From Streptomyces sp. PKU-EA00015 (GTDB taxonomy: Bacteria; Actinomycetota; Actinomycetes; Streptomycetales; Streptomycetaceae), in assembly GCF_013387495.1 (NCBI RefSeq), contig NZ_JABZEE010000013.1, positions 124,001-188,000 of the forward strand: a stretch of 64,000 nucleotides of DNA, in the 5' to 3' direction. Shown here piece after piece: positions 35,475-46,209 of this stretch. The notes below the pieces were generated by a model, which was not told where the DNA came from, did no database searches, and saw only the letters and a program-made list of their open reading frames with translations. Position 1 is the stretch's first letter; every line of letters begins with the position of its first letter. The position numbers and the translations under genes are program-made.

Positions 35475-36461
35475 ATGAAGATCGCTTTCGTAGGGAAGGG
35501 CGGCAGCGGCAAGACGACGCTGTCCTCCCTCTTCATCCGCCACCTGGCCGCCGCCGAAGCCCCTGTCGTCGCGGTGGACGCCGACATCAACCAGCACCTG
35601 GGGGCCGCGCTCGGTCTCGACGACGCGGCGGCTGCCGCCCTGCCCGCGATGGGCGCGCACCTGCCCTTGATCAAGGAGTATCTGCGCGGCACGAACCCGA
35701 GGATCACCTCGGCCGAAACGATGATCAAGACCACGCCGCCCGGCGAGGGCTCCCGGCTTCTGCGGGTCGTCGAGGACAACCCGGTGTACGAGGCGTGCGC
35801 CCGGACCGTACGGCTCGACGACGGCGAGATCCGGCTGATGGCGACGGGGCCGTTCACCGAGTCCGACCTCGGTGTCGCCTGCTACCACTCCAAGGTCGGC
35901 GCGGTCGAGCTGTGCCTCAACCATCTGGTGGACGGGCCCCAGGAGTACGTCGTCGTCGACATGACCGCGGGCTCGGACTCCTTCGCCTCCGGTATGTTCA
36001 CGCGGTTCGACATGACCTTCCTGGTGGCCGAGCCGACCCGCAAGGGGGTGTCGGTCTACCGTCAGTACAAGGAGTACGCCCGTGACTTCGGGGTGTCGCT
36101 GAAGGTCGTGGGCAACAAGGTGCAGGGCCGGGACGACCTGGAGTTCCTGCAGGACGAGGTGGGCGACGACCTGCTCGTCACGGTGGGGCACTCGGACTGG
36201 GTCCGTGCGATGGAGAAGGGCCGGCCGCCTCGGTTCGAGCTGCTGGAGGCCGCCAATCGGACGGCGCTGCAGACCCTGCAGGACGCGGCGGAGGACTCGT
36301 ACGCACACCGGGACTGGGAGCGCTACACCCGTCAGATGGTGCACTTCCATCTGAAGAACGCGGAGAGCTGGGGCAACGCGAAGACGGGTGCGGACCTGGC
36401 GGCCCAGGTGGACCCGGCGTTCGTGCTCGGTGAGCACACGCCGGTGCCGCAGCCGGGCTGA
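35475..36461 (+). CDS. CooC/MinD-like P-loop ATPase
   Basis: A 328-residue protein starting MKIAFVGKGGSGKTTLSS with a deviant Walker A (Lys before Gly-Ser), then VAVDADINQHLG, as in CooC-type metallochaperone ATPases. Switch region: VVVDMTAGSDSFASGMFTRFD. GTG at 35469 is a possible earlier start by two codons; AGGTGA overlaps it. CooC relatives insert nickel into CO dehydrogenase; no such enzyme is nearby, so the role is open. A TTGACA (35435-35440) lies 20 bases upstream of TACTCT, a possible promoter with loose spacing. Confidence 0.85.
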   Translation: MKIAFVGKGGSGKTTLSSLFIRHLAAAEAPVVAVDADINQHLGAALGLDDAAAAALPAMGAHLPLIKEYLRGTNPRITSAETMIKTTPPGEGSRLLRVVEDNPVYEACARTVRLDDGEIRLMATGPFTESDLGVACYHSKVGAVELCLNHLVDGPQEYVVVDMTAGSDSFASGMFTRFDMTFLVAEPTRKGVSVYRQYKEYARDFGVSLKVVGNKVQGRDDLEFLQDEVGDDLLVTVGHSDWVRAMEKGRPPRFELLEAANRTALQTLQDAAEDSYAHRDWERYTRQMVHFHLKNAESWGNAKTGADLAAQVDPAFVLGEHTPVPQPG

Positions 36462-36473
36462 TCCGCGCGACGG

Positions 36474-36504
36474 GGGCGGTCCGGCCGGTCGGTCCGGACC
36501 GCCC
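36474..36504. terminator. Bidirectional terminator
   Basis: Arms GGGCGGTCCGG (36474-36484) and CCGGACCGCCC (36494-36504) with a nine-base loop, between two converging genes. Confidence 0.7.
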
Positions 36505-36520
36505 TCGTGTCACGCCGCGT

Positions 36521-37813
36521 TCAGGGCTGCGAGGCGCGCTGCCCGGTGTCACGCCCGGCGGACGGGCCGGCCGGGGCCACCGGCGGCTTGGAGAGGAAGT
36601 CGGACCAGCCGCCCTTGGGCGCCTCACCTACCTCCAGCTGCCGCAGTTTCTCGAGAACCAGCGGGTCCTGGGCGTCCAGCCAGTCGGCCAGCTGTCGGAA
36701 CGACACGCACTTCACGTCGCTCTTCACGCACACCTTGGCGATCGTCTGCTCGATCGCCTTCATGTAGGTCCCGCCGTTCCAGGACTCGAAGTGGTTGCCG
36801 ATGATGAGCGGCGCACGGTTGCCCTTGTAAGCGCGGTCGAATGCCTTCAGCAGGCCGTCGCGCATCTGGTTGCCCCAGTACTCGTGCATCGAGGGGCTGC
36901 CTTTGGACGTGCCCGACTGGTTGACCATGAAGTTGTAGTCCATCGACAGCGTCTCGAAGGCGCGGCCGGGGACGGGGACCATCTGGAGGGCCAGGTTCCA
37001 CAGGCCCAGTTCCTTCTTGGGCCAGACCTGCTCGCTGATCCCGCTGGTGTCGTAGCGGAAGCCGAGGTCGCGTGCCGCGCGCAGGAAGTTGTGACGGCCT
37101 TCGAGGCACGGGGTGCGGGCCCCGATGAGTTCCTTGTCGTAGTCGAAGGGGAGCGGCTCCGCCGAGGTGAGACCGGCGTTCGTCCTCCAGTTCTTCACAA
37201 AGGACTTGGCCTGGCGGATCTCGCTCTTCCACTCCTTGACGGACCAGGTGCCCACTCCCCCCTTCTTGCCGCAGAAGTGCCCGTTGAAGTGGGTGCCCAC
37301 CTCGTTGCCGTCCTGCCAGGCGCCGCGCAGCTCTCGCACGGTGTCCTTGATTCCCTGGACGTCGTTGAAGCCGATGTCGGAGCTGCCCACCGCGTGCTGG
37401 GGCGGGGCGTACAAGTGCCGCTTCTCCTCGGGGAGGAGATAGACGCCGCTGAGGAAGTACGTCATCGTCGCGTCGTACTTCTTGCCGACCTTGCGGAAGC
37501 GGGAGAACAGCTTCTGGCTGTCCTCGCCGGCACCGTCCCACGAGAACACCACGAACTGCGGTGGTTTCTCACCGCGCTTGAGCCGCTGAGGCTTGAGCAG
37601 GCCCGGCTGGGCGCCGGTGAAGGCGGTGGAACCGTCGCCGATGAGACGGACCTTGGGGGCCGCACCCCCCTTCTTGGGAGCCGGAGCGCCGTGCTCGGTG
37701 CCCGCGTCGCCCGAGCCCCGCGCGCCACCGCCCGAGCAGCCGGCGAGTCCTGCGGTCAGTGCTGTGGCGACCGCACCGACGACGGCGGCAGCCTTCTTCG
37801 TGGAGGCCAGCAT
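36521..37813 (-). CDS. Polysaccharide deacetylase-like lipoprotein
   Basis: A 430-residue exported protein. The N-terminus has a twin-Lys signal peptide with lipobox LAGC. The catalytic region starts FVVFSWDGAGED and includes EVGTHFNGHFCG, which resemble the Asp and His-x3-His metal sites of NodB-type deacetylases. A later IIGNHFESWNGG matches the final His motif. It probably acts on cell-wall or extracellular sugars. GAGGG lies seven bases before the ATG. A 16-base palindrome lies just upstream. Confidence 0.78.
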   Translation of the reverse strand: MLASTKKAAAVVGAVATALTAGLAGCSGGGARGSGDAGTEHGAPAPKKGGAAPKVRLIGDGSTAFTGAQPGLLKPQRLKRGEKPPQFVVFSWDGAGEDSQKLFSRFRKVGKKYDATMTYFLSGVYLLPEEKRHLYAPPQHAVGSSDIGFNDVQGIKDTVRELRGAWQDGNEVGTHFNGHFCGKKGGVGTWSVKEWKSEIRQAKSFVKNWRTNAGLTSAEPLPFDYDKELIGARTPCLEGRHNFLRAARDLGFRYDTSGISEQVWPKKELGLWNLALQMVPVPGRAFETLSMDYNFMVNQSGTSKGSPSMHEYWGNQMRDGLLKAFDRAYKGNRAPLIIGNHFESWNGGTYMKAIEQTIAKVCVKSDVKCVSFRQLADWLDAQDPLVLEKLRQLEVGEAPKGGWSDFLSKPPVAPAGPSAGRDTGQRASQP

Positions 37814-38110
37814 CCGCCCACCCTCTTTCGTATGGCGATACGACTATCTGACTGGGGAATGGAGCCGACACGGTCGCTCGCCAGGAATGAGGGGGCGGCC
37901 CGACAGGCCGCAATGAAATGACTAATCACTGCATCGGGTGATTGATTGCACCATTTGCCCAGAAAATCATGCCAGAGTCTTTACTCTGCATTACGATCCA
38001 TTTACTTACTGTTGAGCGCTCGTGCGATTCGAGCATCCCGCCGCTGCATGCCGTGCCCCACGGCCGCGTCCCCCACGTTCCGCGACCGCGCCACCTTGGA
38101 GGAGACGGGA
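37814..38110. other. AT-richer divergent intergenic region
   Basis: Between the deacetylase lipoprotein and the SulP gene. About 37905-38020 is clearly richer in A/T than the rest of the window. Two inverted repeats are seen (37828-37843 and 37924-37943). No gene. Confidence 0.55.
37828..37843. promoter_or_regulatory. Operator-like palindrome upstream of the deacetylase lipoprotein
   Basis: TCGTAT-GGCG-ATACGA, a perfect inverted repeat, lies 15 bases from the start codon and overlaps the region just ahead of the ribosome site. The binding protein is unknown. Confidence 0.35.
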
Positions 38111-40450
38111 ATGTCCTGCGTCCCCACCCGCACCGACGATGCCGATCACCCGCCGATGTCCCCGGCCGCCCGCTTCCAGGGCCCGCACAGTCCGCCTCCC
38201 ACCGGACCACGTCGGCGCTTCCACATCGCGGGCGCAGACGTGTCCGCATCCGTCTGCGTCTTCCTGATCGCCCTGCCGCTCTCCCTGGGCATCGCCCTCG
38301 CCACCGGGGCGCCGCTCCAGGCCGGCCTCGTCGCCGCCGCCGTCGGCGGCATCGTGGCGGGCCGGTTCGGCGGATCCCCGCTCCAGGTCAGCGGCCCGGC
38401 CGCCGGACTGACCGTCGTGACCGCGGAGTTGATCCAGCGGTACGGGTGGCGCACCACCTGCGCCATCACGGTCCTCGCCGGTCTGTGCCAACTCGGCCTC
38501 GCCGCCCTGCGGGTGGCGCGCTCCGCCCTCGCCGTCAGCCCCGCGATCGTCCACGGGATGCTGGCCGGCATCGGCGTCACCATCGCCCTGGCACAGCTGC
38601 ACATCGTCCTCGGGGGCACCCCGCAGAGCTCGGCCCTCGCCAACGTGGCTGCGTTGCCCCTCCAGTTGGCGAATCTGCACCCGGCCGCACTGTCCGTCAG
38701 CGTCCTGACGGTCGCCGTCCTGCTGGCGTGGCCGCGTATCCCCGGGCGAGCGGGACAGATCCTGCGGACCGTTCCGGCGGCCTTGGCCGCCGTCGCCGCC
38801 GCGACCGCGCTCGCGACGTTCGCGCAGCTCCACCAGCCGCGTGTCGACCTGCCCTCCTGGCGCTCGCACGCGCTCCCCGAGCTTCCCGAGGGGCCCGTGC
38901 TCGGGCTGCTCGCCGCCGTCCTCACCATCACGCTCGTCGGCAGCGTGGAGTCGCTGCTGTCGGCCGTCGCCATCGACAAGCTCGCTGCCGCCCGCAAGAA
39001 GCCGGACGTGCGCATCCCCCGCACGGACCTCGACCGCGAGCTCGCCGGACAGGGCGCGGCCAACGTCGTGTCCGGCGCGCTCGGCGGACTGCCCATCACC
39101 GGCGTCGCGGTGCGCAGTTCGGCAAACGTCTCCGCCGGAGCGGTCAGCCGCCACTCCACCATGCTCCACGGACTGTGGATCACGGTGGCCGCGCTGCTGC
39201 TGGTGCCCGTCCTCGACCTGATCCCACTGGCCACGCTCGCCGCGCTGGTCATGGTGGTCGGCGTGCAGATGGTCAACATCACGCACCTGCGCAGCGTCAA
39301 GCGCAACCGCGAGATCCTGGTCTACGCGGCGACCGTCAGCGCTGTCGTCCTCACCGGCGTGCTCGAAGGCGTGTTGATCGGGGTCGCGGTCGCCGTCACG
39401 GTCGCACTGCACCGGCTCACCAGGACCCGGATCACCGTGGAGGAGGACGGCACCTTCCACCGGGTGCGGGTACGCGGGCAGTTGACGTTCCTGGCTGTTC
39501 CCCGGCTGAGCCGGGTCCTCGGACAGGTGCCGCACGGCGTCGACTGCGTGGTCGAGTTGGACGGCTCGTTCATGGACCACGCGGCGTACGAGGCGCTGCA
39601 CGACTGGCAGACGTCGCACAGGCAGCAGGGCGGCACCGTGGAGTTCACCGGTCGGTCCGGGGCGCGGATCAGCGAGCCCGCGCAGGAGACGCACGGCTGC
39701 TGCCGACCCTGGACGCCCTGGCGCAACCACCACTGCGGCGAGCGCCCCCAGCCGGCCGAGGCGCATCAACTGGCCACCGGGCTCAGCGCGTTCCAGCGCA
39801 ACACCGCCCCCCTGGTCCGCGACGAGCTGGCGCGCCTCGCCCGTGAGGGACAGCAGCCGTCACAGCTGTTCCTCACCTGCGCCGACTCCCGGCTGGTCAC
39901 CAGCATGATCACGGCGAGCGGCCCGGGCGACCTGTTCACCGTGCGCAATGTGGGAAACCTGGTTCCACTGCCTGGCGAGGAGAGCGGCGACGACTCGGTC
40001 GCGGCCGCCATCGAGTACGCGGTGGACGTGCTGGGGGTGGAGTCCATCACGGTGTGCGGCCACTCGGGCTGCGGGGCGATGCAGGCCCTGCTGAACAGCC
40101 CGCCCGACGGCGCGCCGACCCCGCTGCGCCGCTGGCTGCGGCACGGTCTGCCCAGCCTGGAGCGCATGCGCAGCCGTCGGCATGCGTGGGCGAGGATCTC
40201 GGGACGGATGCCCGCGGACGCCGTGGAGCAGCTGTGCCTGACCAATGTGGTCCAGCAGCTGGAGCATCTGCGGGCCCATGAGTCGGTCGCCCGCCGGCTC
40301 GCCGAGGGCACGCTGCAACTGCACGGCATGTACTTCCATGTCGGCGAGGCCCAGGCATATCTGCTCACGAGCGCGACCGGCCACGACGTCGAGCAGGTCT
40401 TCGACCGGGTCGCACCCACCCCGTCCGTACTGGAGAAGGCCCACGTCTGA
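38111..40450 (+). CDS. SulP anion transporter fused to STAS and beta-carbonic anhydrase
   Basis: A 779-residue fusion. Residues about 40-430 have the hydrophobic segments of SulP transporters (VSGPAAGLTVV; NVVSGALGGLPITGVAVRSSAN). Residues about 445-525 are a STAS domain (QLTFLAVPRLSRVLGQVP...). Residues about 555-779 are a beta-carbonic anhydrase with zinc ligands Cys590, Asp592 and Arg594 (CADSR), and His651/Cys654 (HSGC). It probably imports bicarbonate and interconverts it with CO2 at the membrane. The ATG follows GGAGACGGG. Transporter-anhydrase fusions are known in actinobacteria and some proteobacteria. Confidence 0.92.
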   Translation: MSCVPTRTDDADHPPMSPAARFQGPHSPPPTGPRRRFHIAGADVSASVCVFLIALPLSLGIALATGAPLQAGLVAAAVGGIVAGRFGGSPLQVSGPAAGLTVVTAELIQRYGWRTTCAITVLAGLCQLGLAALRVARSALAVSPAIVHGMLAGIGVTIALAQLHIVLGGTPQSSALANVAALPLQLANLHPAALSVSVLTVAVLLAWPRIPGRAGQILRTVPAALAAVAAATALATFAQLHQPRVDLPSWRSHALPELPEGPVLGLLAAVLTITLVGSVESLLSAVAIDKLAAARKKPDVRIPRTDLDRELAGQGAANVVSGALGGLPITGVAVRSSANVSAGAVSRHSTMLHGLWITVAALLLVPVLDLIPLATLAALVMVVGVQMVNITHLRSVKRNREILVYAATVSAVVLTGVLEGVLIGVAVAVTVALHRLTRTRITVEEDGTFHRVRVRGQLTFLAVPRLSRVLGQVPHGVDCVVELDGSFMDHAAYEALHDWQTSHRQQGGTVEFTGRSGARISEPAQETHGCCRPWTPWRNHHCGERPQPAEAHQLATGLSAFQRNTAPLVRDELARLAREGQQPSQLFLTCADSRLVTSMITASGPGDLFTVRNVGNLVPLPGEESGDDSVAAAIEYAVDVLGVESITVCGHSGCGAMQALLNSPPDGAPTPLRRWLRHGLPSLERMRSRRHAWARISGRMPADAVEQLCLTNVVQQLEHLRAHESVARRLAEGTLQLHGMYFHVGEAQAYLLTSATGHDVEQVFDRVAPTPSVLEKAHV

Positions 40451-40491
40451 TCACGTGCAGCCGTGCACGTCGAGCCAGGGATGCACACCGC

Positions 40492-40505
40492 GTGACCGAG
40501 CGCAC
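40492..40505. promoter_or_regulatory. Candidate Crp site upstream of acs
   Basis: GTGA-N6-GCAC, close to the Streptomyces Crp consensus GTG-N6-GNCAC (one mismatch). It lies about 200 bases before the acs start. Such a match is expected about twice by chance in 64 kb, so location is the main argument. Confidence 0.25.
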
Positions 40506-40702
40506 ACCGCGCGGCTGAACCGGCGCTGTGCGGTGTCCGTGGGAACGTGTGGCTCCTCTTCCCTGCCGCCCGGGGTCGAGGAGCCACCCTCCCCACAGGT
40601 CTAAACCAATTTCCCGAAGGCCCTTGTCACCCGGCCTTCTGGCTGATGAGCTATGGCCTGGGACACATACGCACAGAAGACGCCCTGAGAAAGGGAGATG
40701 TC

Positions 40703-42658
<1,956 letters not shown>

Positions 42659-42710
42659 CCGGCGCTCAACACCGTCCGAGGGACCGGCTCGCCCCGGATC
42701 CACCGGGCAC

Positions 42711-42746
42711 CGCAAGGCCCCGGCGCACCCGCGCCGGGGCCTTGCG
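42711..42746 (+). terminator. Terminator of acs
   Basis: A 16-base perfect stem (42711-42726 with 42731-42746; arm starts CGCAAGGCCCCGG) with loop ACCC, 52 bases past the acs stop. Confidence 0.8.
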
Positions 42747-42909
42747 CATGCGGTGCGCGGCCGACCGCTGCCCGTACGCCCGCGACGAGCCGCAAAATCT
42801 TTAGGTAGAGTAAAGAACGCGTCAATGGCGCAACGAAGGATCTCAGGTGCGCCGGGAAGTCTGGTCGGCAACAGTTTTGTCGTGTCCGACCGACCGGAGG
42901 TTATGCACT

Positions 42910-44304
42910 GTGGCCGCGCCCAAGACCACTCCCAAGCTCTTCGGCCGCCTGTCGCTGCCCGAGCGGAACTTCGTCGCGGACGCGCTGCGCGCGGAGACGG
43001 TCGGCGGTGTGCTGCTCCTGCTCGCCGCGGTGGTGGCACTGATCTGGGCGAACACCCCTCTTGGCGAGAGCTACGCCTCCGTGCGCGACTTCCACGTGGG
43101 GCCCGCGTCGCTCGGCCTCGACCTGTCGGTCCAGCACTGGGCGGCGGACGGTCTGCTGGCCGTCTTCTTCTTCGTCGCCGGCATCGAGCTCAAGCGGGAG
43201 CTGGTCGTGGGAGAGCTCCGCGACCCCAAGGCCGCTGCCCTGCCCGTCGTCGCCGCGCTCTGCGGCATGATCATGCCCGCCCTCGTCTACCTGACGGTCA
43301 CGACGCTCGGCGACGGTTCCACGGCCGGATGGGCGGTCCCCACCGCCACGGACATCGCCTTCGCCCTCGCCGTCCTCGCGGTGATCGGCACATCACTGCC
43401 GTCCGCGCTGCGCGCGTTCCTGCTGACTCTGGCGGTCGTCGACGACCTCTTCGCAATCCTGATCATCGCGATCTTCTTCACGAACGACCTGAACTTCGCG
43501 GCTCTCGGCGGCGCCTTCGCCGGTCTCGCCCTCTTCTGGCTTCTGCTGCGCACGGGCGTGCGCGGCTGGTACGTGTATGTGCCGCTCGCCCTCGTCATCT
43601 GGGGGCTGATGTACAACAGCGGTGTCCACGCCACCATCGCCGGTGTCGCGATGGGCCTGATGCTGCGCTGCAGCCGCCGGGAGGGCGAGGAGCAGTCCCC
43701 GGGCGAGCACATCGAGCACCTGGTGCGTCCGCTGTCCGCAGGCATCGCCGTCCCGCTGTTCGCGCTGTTCTCGGCGGGAGTCATCGTCACGGGCAAGTCC
43801 CTCGGTGACGTCTTCACCAGGCCCGAGACGCTGGGCGTCGTGCTGGGCCTGGTGGTGGGCAAGGCACTCGGCATCTTCGGCGGCACCTGGCTGGCGGCGC
43901 GTTTCACCAGGGCGGAGCTCAACGAGGACCTGCGCTGGCCGGACGTCTTCGCGCTGGCCTCGCTCGCCGGTATCGGCTTCACCGTCTCCCTGTTGATCGG
44001 TGAGCTCGCCTTCACCGGGGACGCCACCCTCACCGACGAGGTGAAGGCCGCGGTCCTGATCGGTTCCCTGATCGCCGCACTCCTCTCCGGCATTCTCCTC
44101 AAACTGCGGGTACGCACCTACCAGGCGCTGGCGGCCGAGGAGGAGCGCGACGAGGACATGTCCGGGATCCCCGACATCTACGAGCAGGACGACCCCGCGT
44201 ACCACTTGAGGATGGCGGCCATCTACGAGGAGAAGGCGGCGGAGCACCGCAGGAGGGCCCAAGCGGCGGGGGCATCGCGCAACGACGGCGACAGTCCGGC
44301 ATGA
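42910..44304 (+). CDS. nhaA: Na+/H+ antiporter NhaA
   Basis: A 464-residue membrane antiporter with about 11-12 hydrophobic segments. Signatures: VFFFVAGIELKRELVVGEL and TLAVVDDLFAILIIAIFF, where the adjacent Asp pair is the ion-binding site. The start GTG follows a GGAGG about ten bases away. The C-terminal about 60 residues are hydrophilic and charged, longer than in E. coli. It exchanges sodium for protons. The holin-like gene follows 40 bases downstream. Confidence 0.95.
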   Translation: MAAPKTTPKLFGRLSLPERNFVADALRAETVGGVLLLLAAVVALIWANTPLGESYASVRDFHVGPASLGLDLSVQHWAADGLLAVFFFVAGIELKRELVVGELRDPKAAALPVVAALCGMIMPALVYLTVTTLGDGSTAGWAVPTATDIAFALAVLAVIGTSLPSALRAFLLTLAVVDDLFAILIIAIFFTNDLNFAALGGAFAGLALFWLLLRTGVRGWYVYVPLALVIWGLMYNSGVHATIAGVAMGLMLRCSRREGEEQSPGEHIEHLVRPLSAGIAVPLFALFSAGVIVTGKSLGDVFTRPETLGVVLGLVVGKALGIFGGTWLAARFTRAELNEDLRWPDVFALASLAGIGFTVSLLIGELAFTGDATLTDEVKAAVLIGSLIAALLSGILLKLRVRTYQALAAEEERDEDMSGIPDIYEQDDPAYHLRMAAIYEEKAAEHRRRAQAAGASRNDGDSPA

Positions 44305-44344
44305 TCTGACATCGGACCGTAGAACTTTGGAGAGGGAGTCAGCG

Positions 44345-44836
44345 ATGAGCGACCGCGGCAACACCACGGCGAACGCTGCCGGCGCCGACCGCAGTCTCGG
44401 TCAGCTGGTCGCCGCGGCGACCGCCGAGATGTCGGCGCTGGTGCACGACGAGATCGCGCTGGCCAAGGCCCAGTTGCGCCGCGACGTGAAGAAGGCGGGC
44501 ATGGGCGGTGGTGCGTTCACCGCTGCGGGCGCGGTGCTGCTCTTCTCGTTGCCGATGCTGAGCTTCGCGCTCGCCTACGGCTTCCAGTTCTGGACCCACT
44601 GGCACCTGTCGGTCTGCTTCCTGCTGTCGTTCGCCGTCAACGTCCTCGTCGCCGGACTGCTGGCGCTGATCGGTCTGGTCTTCGTGAAGAAGGCGAAGAA
44701 GGGCAAGGGACCGCAGAAGACGGTCGCCTCGGCCAAGGAGACCGCGGCGGTGCTGCAGAACGCCAAGCCGCATCCGCGCCGCCCCGCGCAGCCCGAGCTC
44801 CCGGCCGGCTCACGGCAGGACAAGGTCACGGTGTGA
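44345..44836 (+). CDS. Phage-holin-like (DUF1469) membrane protein
   Basis: A 163-residue protein. The start ATG follows GGGAG. A cytosolic helix (AEMSALVHDEIALAKAQLRRDVKKAG) typical of the family precedes two membrane segments (GGAFTAAGAVLLFSLPML and VCFLLSFAVNVLVAGLLALIG), then a Lys-rich tail. It has no lysis genes nearby and is a housekeeping actinobacterial paralogue (Rv3669-like position), not a phage remnant. Function unknown; probably cotranscribed with nhaA. Confidence 0.85.
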   Translation: MSDRGNTTANAAGADRSLGQLVAAATAEMSALVHDEIALAKAQLRRDVKKAGMGGGAFTAAGAVLLFSLPMLSFALAYGFQFWTHWHLSVCFLLSFAVNVLVAGLLALIGLVFVKKAKKGKGPQKTVASAKETAAVLQNAKPHPRRPAQPELPAGSRQDKVTV

Positions 44837-44912
44837 CCCGGAGGGCGGGCGCCGGCGCGGCCGGCCGGGGAGTGGTGAACGCCCGGTCCGCGGGTGTGGC
44901 ACGCTCATCAGC

Positions 44913-45842
44913 ATGACGGCACCTGTTTCCAGCCCCGGCGGCCCCGTACGTCTCGACGGTCCGTGGACCCACCGCGACGTCGCGGCCAACGGCGCCCGCT
45001 TCCACATCGCCGAGATGGGCGACGGGCCGCTGGTGATGCTGCTGCACGGGTTCCCGCAGTTCTGGTGGACCTGGCGGCACCAGCTGCCCGCGCTCGCCGA
45101 CGCGGGCTTCCGGGCAGTGGCGATGGACCTGCGCGGAGTGGGCGGCAGCGACCGTACGCCGCGGGGCTACGACCCGGCCAACCTCGCACTCGACATCACC
45201 GGCGTGGTCCGGTCCCTGGGCGAGCCGGACGCCGCACTGGTCGGACACGACCTGGGCGGCTACCTGGCGTGGACGGCGGCCGTGATGCGTCCCAAACTGG
45301 TGCGCCGCCTGGCGGTCTCGTCGATGCCGCACCCGCGGCGCTGGCGTTCCGCGATGCTGTCGGACTTCGCGCAGAGCCGTGCCGGGTCGTACGTGTGGGG
45401 TTTCCAGCGGCCCTGGATTCCGGAGCGTCAACTGGTCGCCGACGATGCCGCGCTGGTGGGCCGGCTGATCGAGGACTGGTCGGGGCCGCAGCCGCTCGAC
45501 GAGGAGGCGGTCGACGTCTACCGGCGCGCGATGTGCATCCCTTCGACGGCGCACTGCTCGATCGAGCCGTACCGCTGGATGGTGCGTTCGCTGGCCCGGC
45601 CGGACGGCATCCAGTTCAACCGCCGGATGAAGCGTCCGGTACGGGTGCCGACGCTCCATCTGCACGGGTCACTCGATCCGGCGATGCGCACGCGCAGCGC
45701 GGCGGGTTCGGGCGAGTACGTCGAAGCCCCGTACCGGTGGCGGCTGTTCGACGGTCTGGGCCACTTCCCCCACGAGGAGGACCCGGTGGCCTTCTCGAAC
45801 GAGCTCATCAGCTGGCTCAAGGACCCGGAACCCGACCGCTGA
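44913..45842 (+). CDS. Epoxide-hydrolase-like alpha/beta hydrolase
   Basis: A 309-residue cytosolic enzyme. HGFPQFWWTW is the oxyanion motif of epoxide hydrolases; VGHDLGG has an Asp nucleophile (not Ser), which indicates epoxide hydrolase or dehalogenase chemistry. The His is in GLGHFPHEEDP. It corresponds to EphE (Rv3670) in the conserved block. It follows the holin-like gene and faces marP. Confidence 0.88.
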   Translation: MTAPVSSPGGPVRLDGPWTHRDVAANGARFHIAEMGDGPLVMLLHGFPQFWWTWRHQLPALADAGFRAVAMDLRGVGGSDRTPRGYDPANLALDITGVVRSLGEPDAALVGHDLGGYLAWTAAVMRPKLVRRLAVSSMPHPRRWRSAMLSDFAQSRAGSYVWGFQRPWIPERQLVADDAALVGRLIEDWSGPQPLDEEAVDVYRRAMCIPSTAHCSIEPYRWMVRSLARPDGIQFNRRMKRPVRVPTLHLHGSLDPAMRTRSAAGSGEYVEAPYRWRLFDGLGHFPHEEDPVAFSNELISWLKDPEPDR

Positions 45843-46209
45843 GCCGTCCCGCGGCCGCGAGAGGCCGGCGGGGGCCGTCCGGGCGAACCGGATGGAACGG
45901 TTGTCCTACGAACGGCCACATGCCCGGCGCATAGGCCAATTGGCGGGTCCCGACACGGTTACCGACCATGGGGCCCGGGCAGACGTCCGGGTATGGGCTG
46001 GACGCACGACTACGGTGACACAGCACGCAACCGCCGCTCGGCCAATGGGCCGATCTCGCACGACAGTGGCGGTTCTCAGCACGAGAGCCAGGAGCATCCG
46101 GGGCAGGGGATGGGCATTTCGCGCATTCTCCGGCGCCGTGCACGCTGGGTGTCCGCGCGACTGCGGCATCCGCGGGCCTGAGCCGGCGACAGCCCCGGCC
46201 GGCGCATCC
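45843..46209. other. Gap between the epoxide hydrolase and marP genes
   Basis: Contains one possible small gene (45993-46181). Otherwise no strong hairpin or promoter is seen; the two large genes converge. Confidence 0.4.
45993..46181 (+). CDS. Possible small basic protein
   Basis: A 62-residue frame starting MGWTHDYGDTARNRRSANGP and ending in an Arg-rich RILRRRARWVSARLRHPRA. Ribosome site is weak (GGG close to the ATG). It is listed because its composition differs from random frames here, but no homologue is recognised. Confidence 0.3.
   Translation: MGWTHDYGDTARNRRSANGPISHDSGGSQHESQEHPGQGMGISRILRRRARWVSARLRHPRA

Noticed and set aside
44345..44836. Phage remnant suggested by the holin-like protein
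   Set aside because: No other phage gene nearby and the locus is conserved in actinobacteria.
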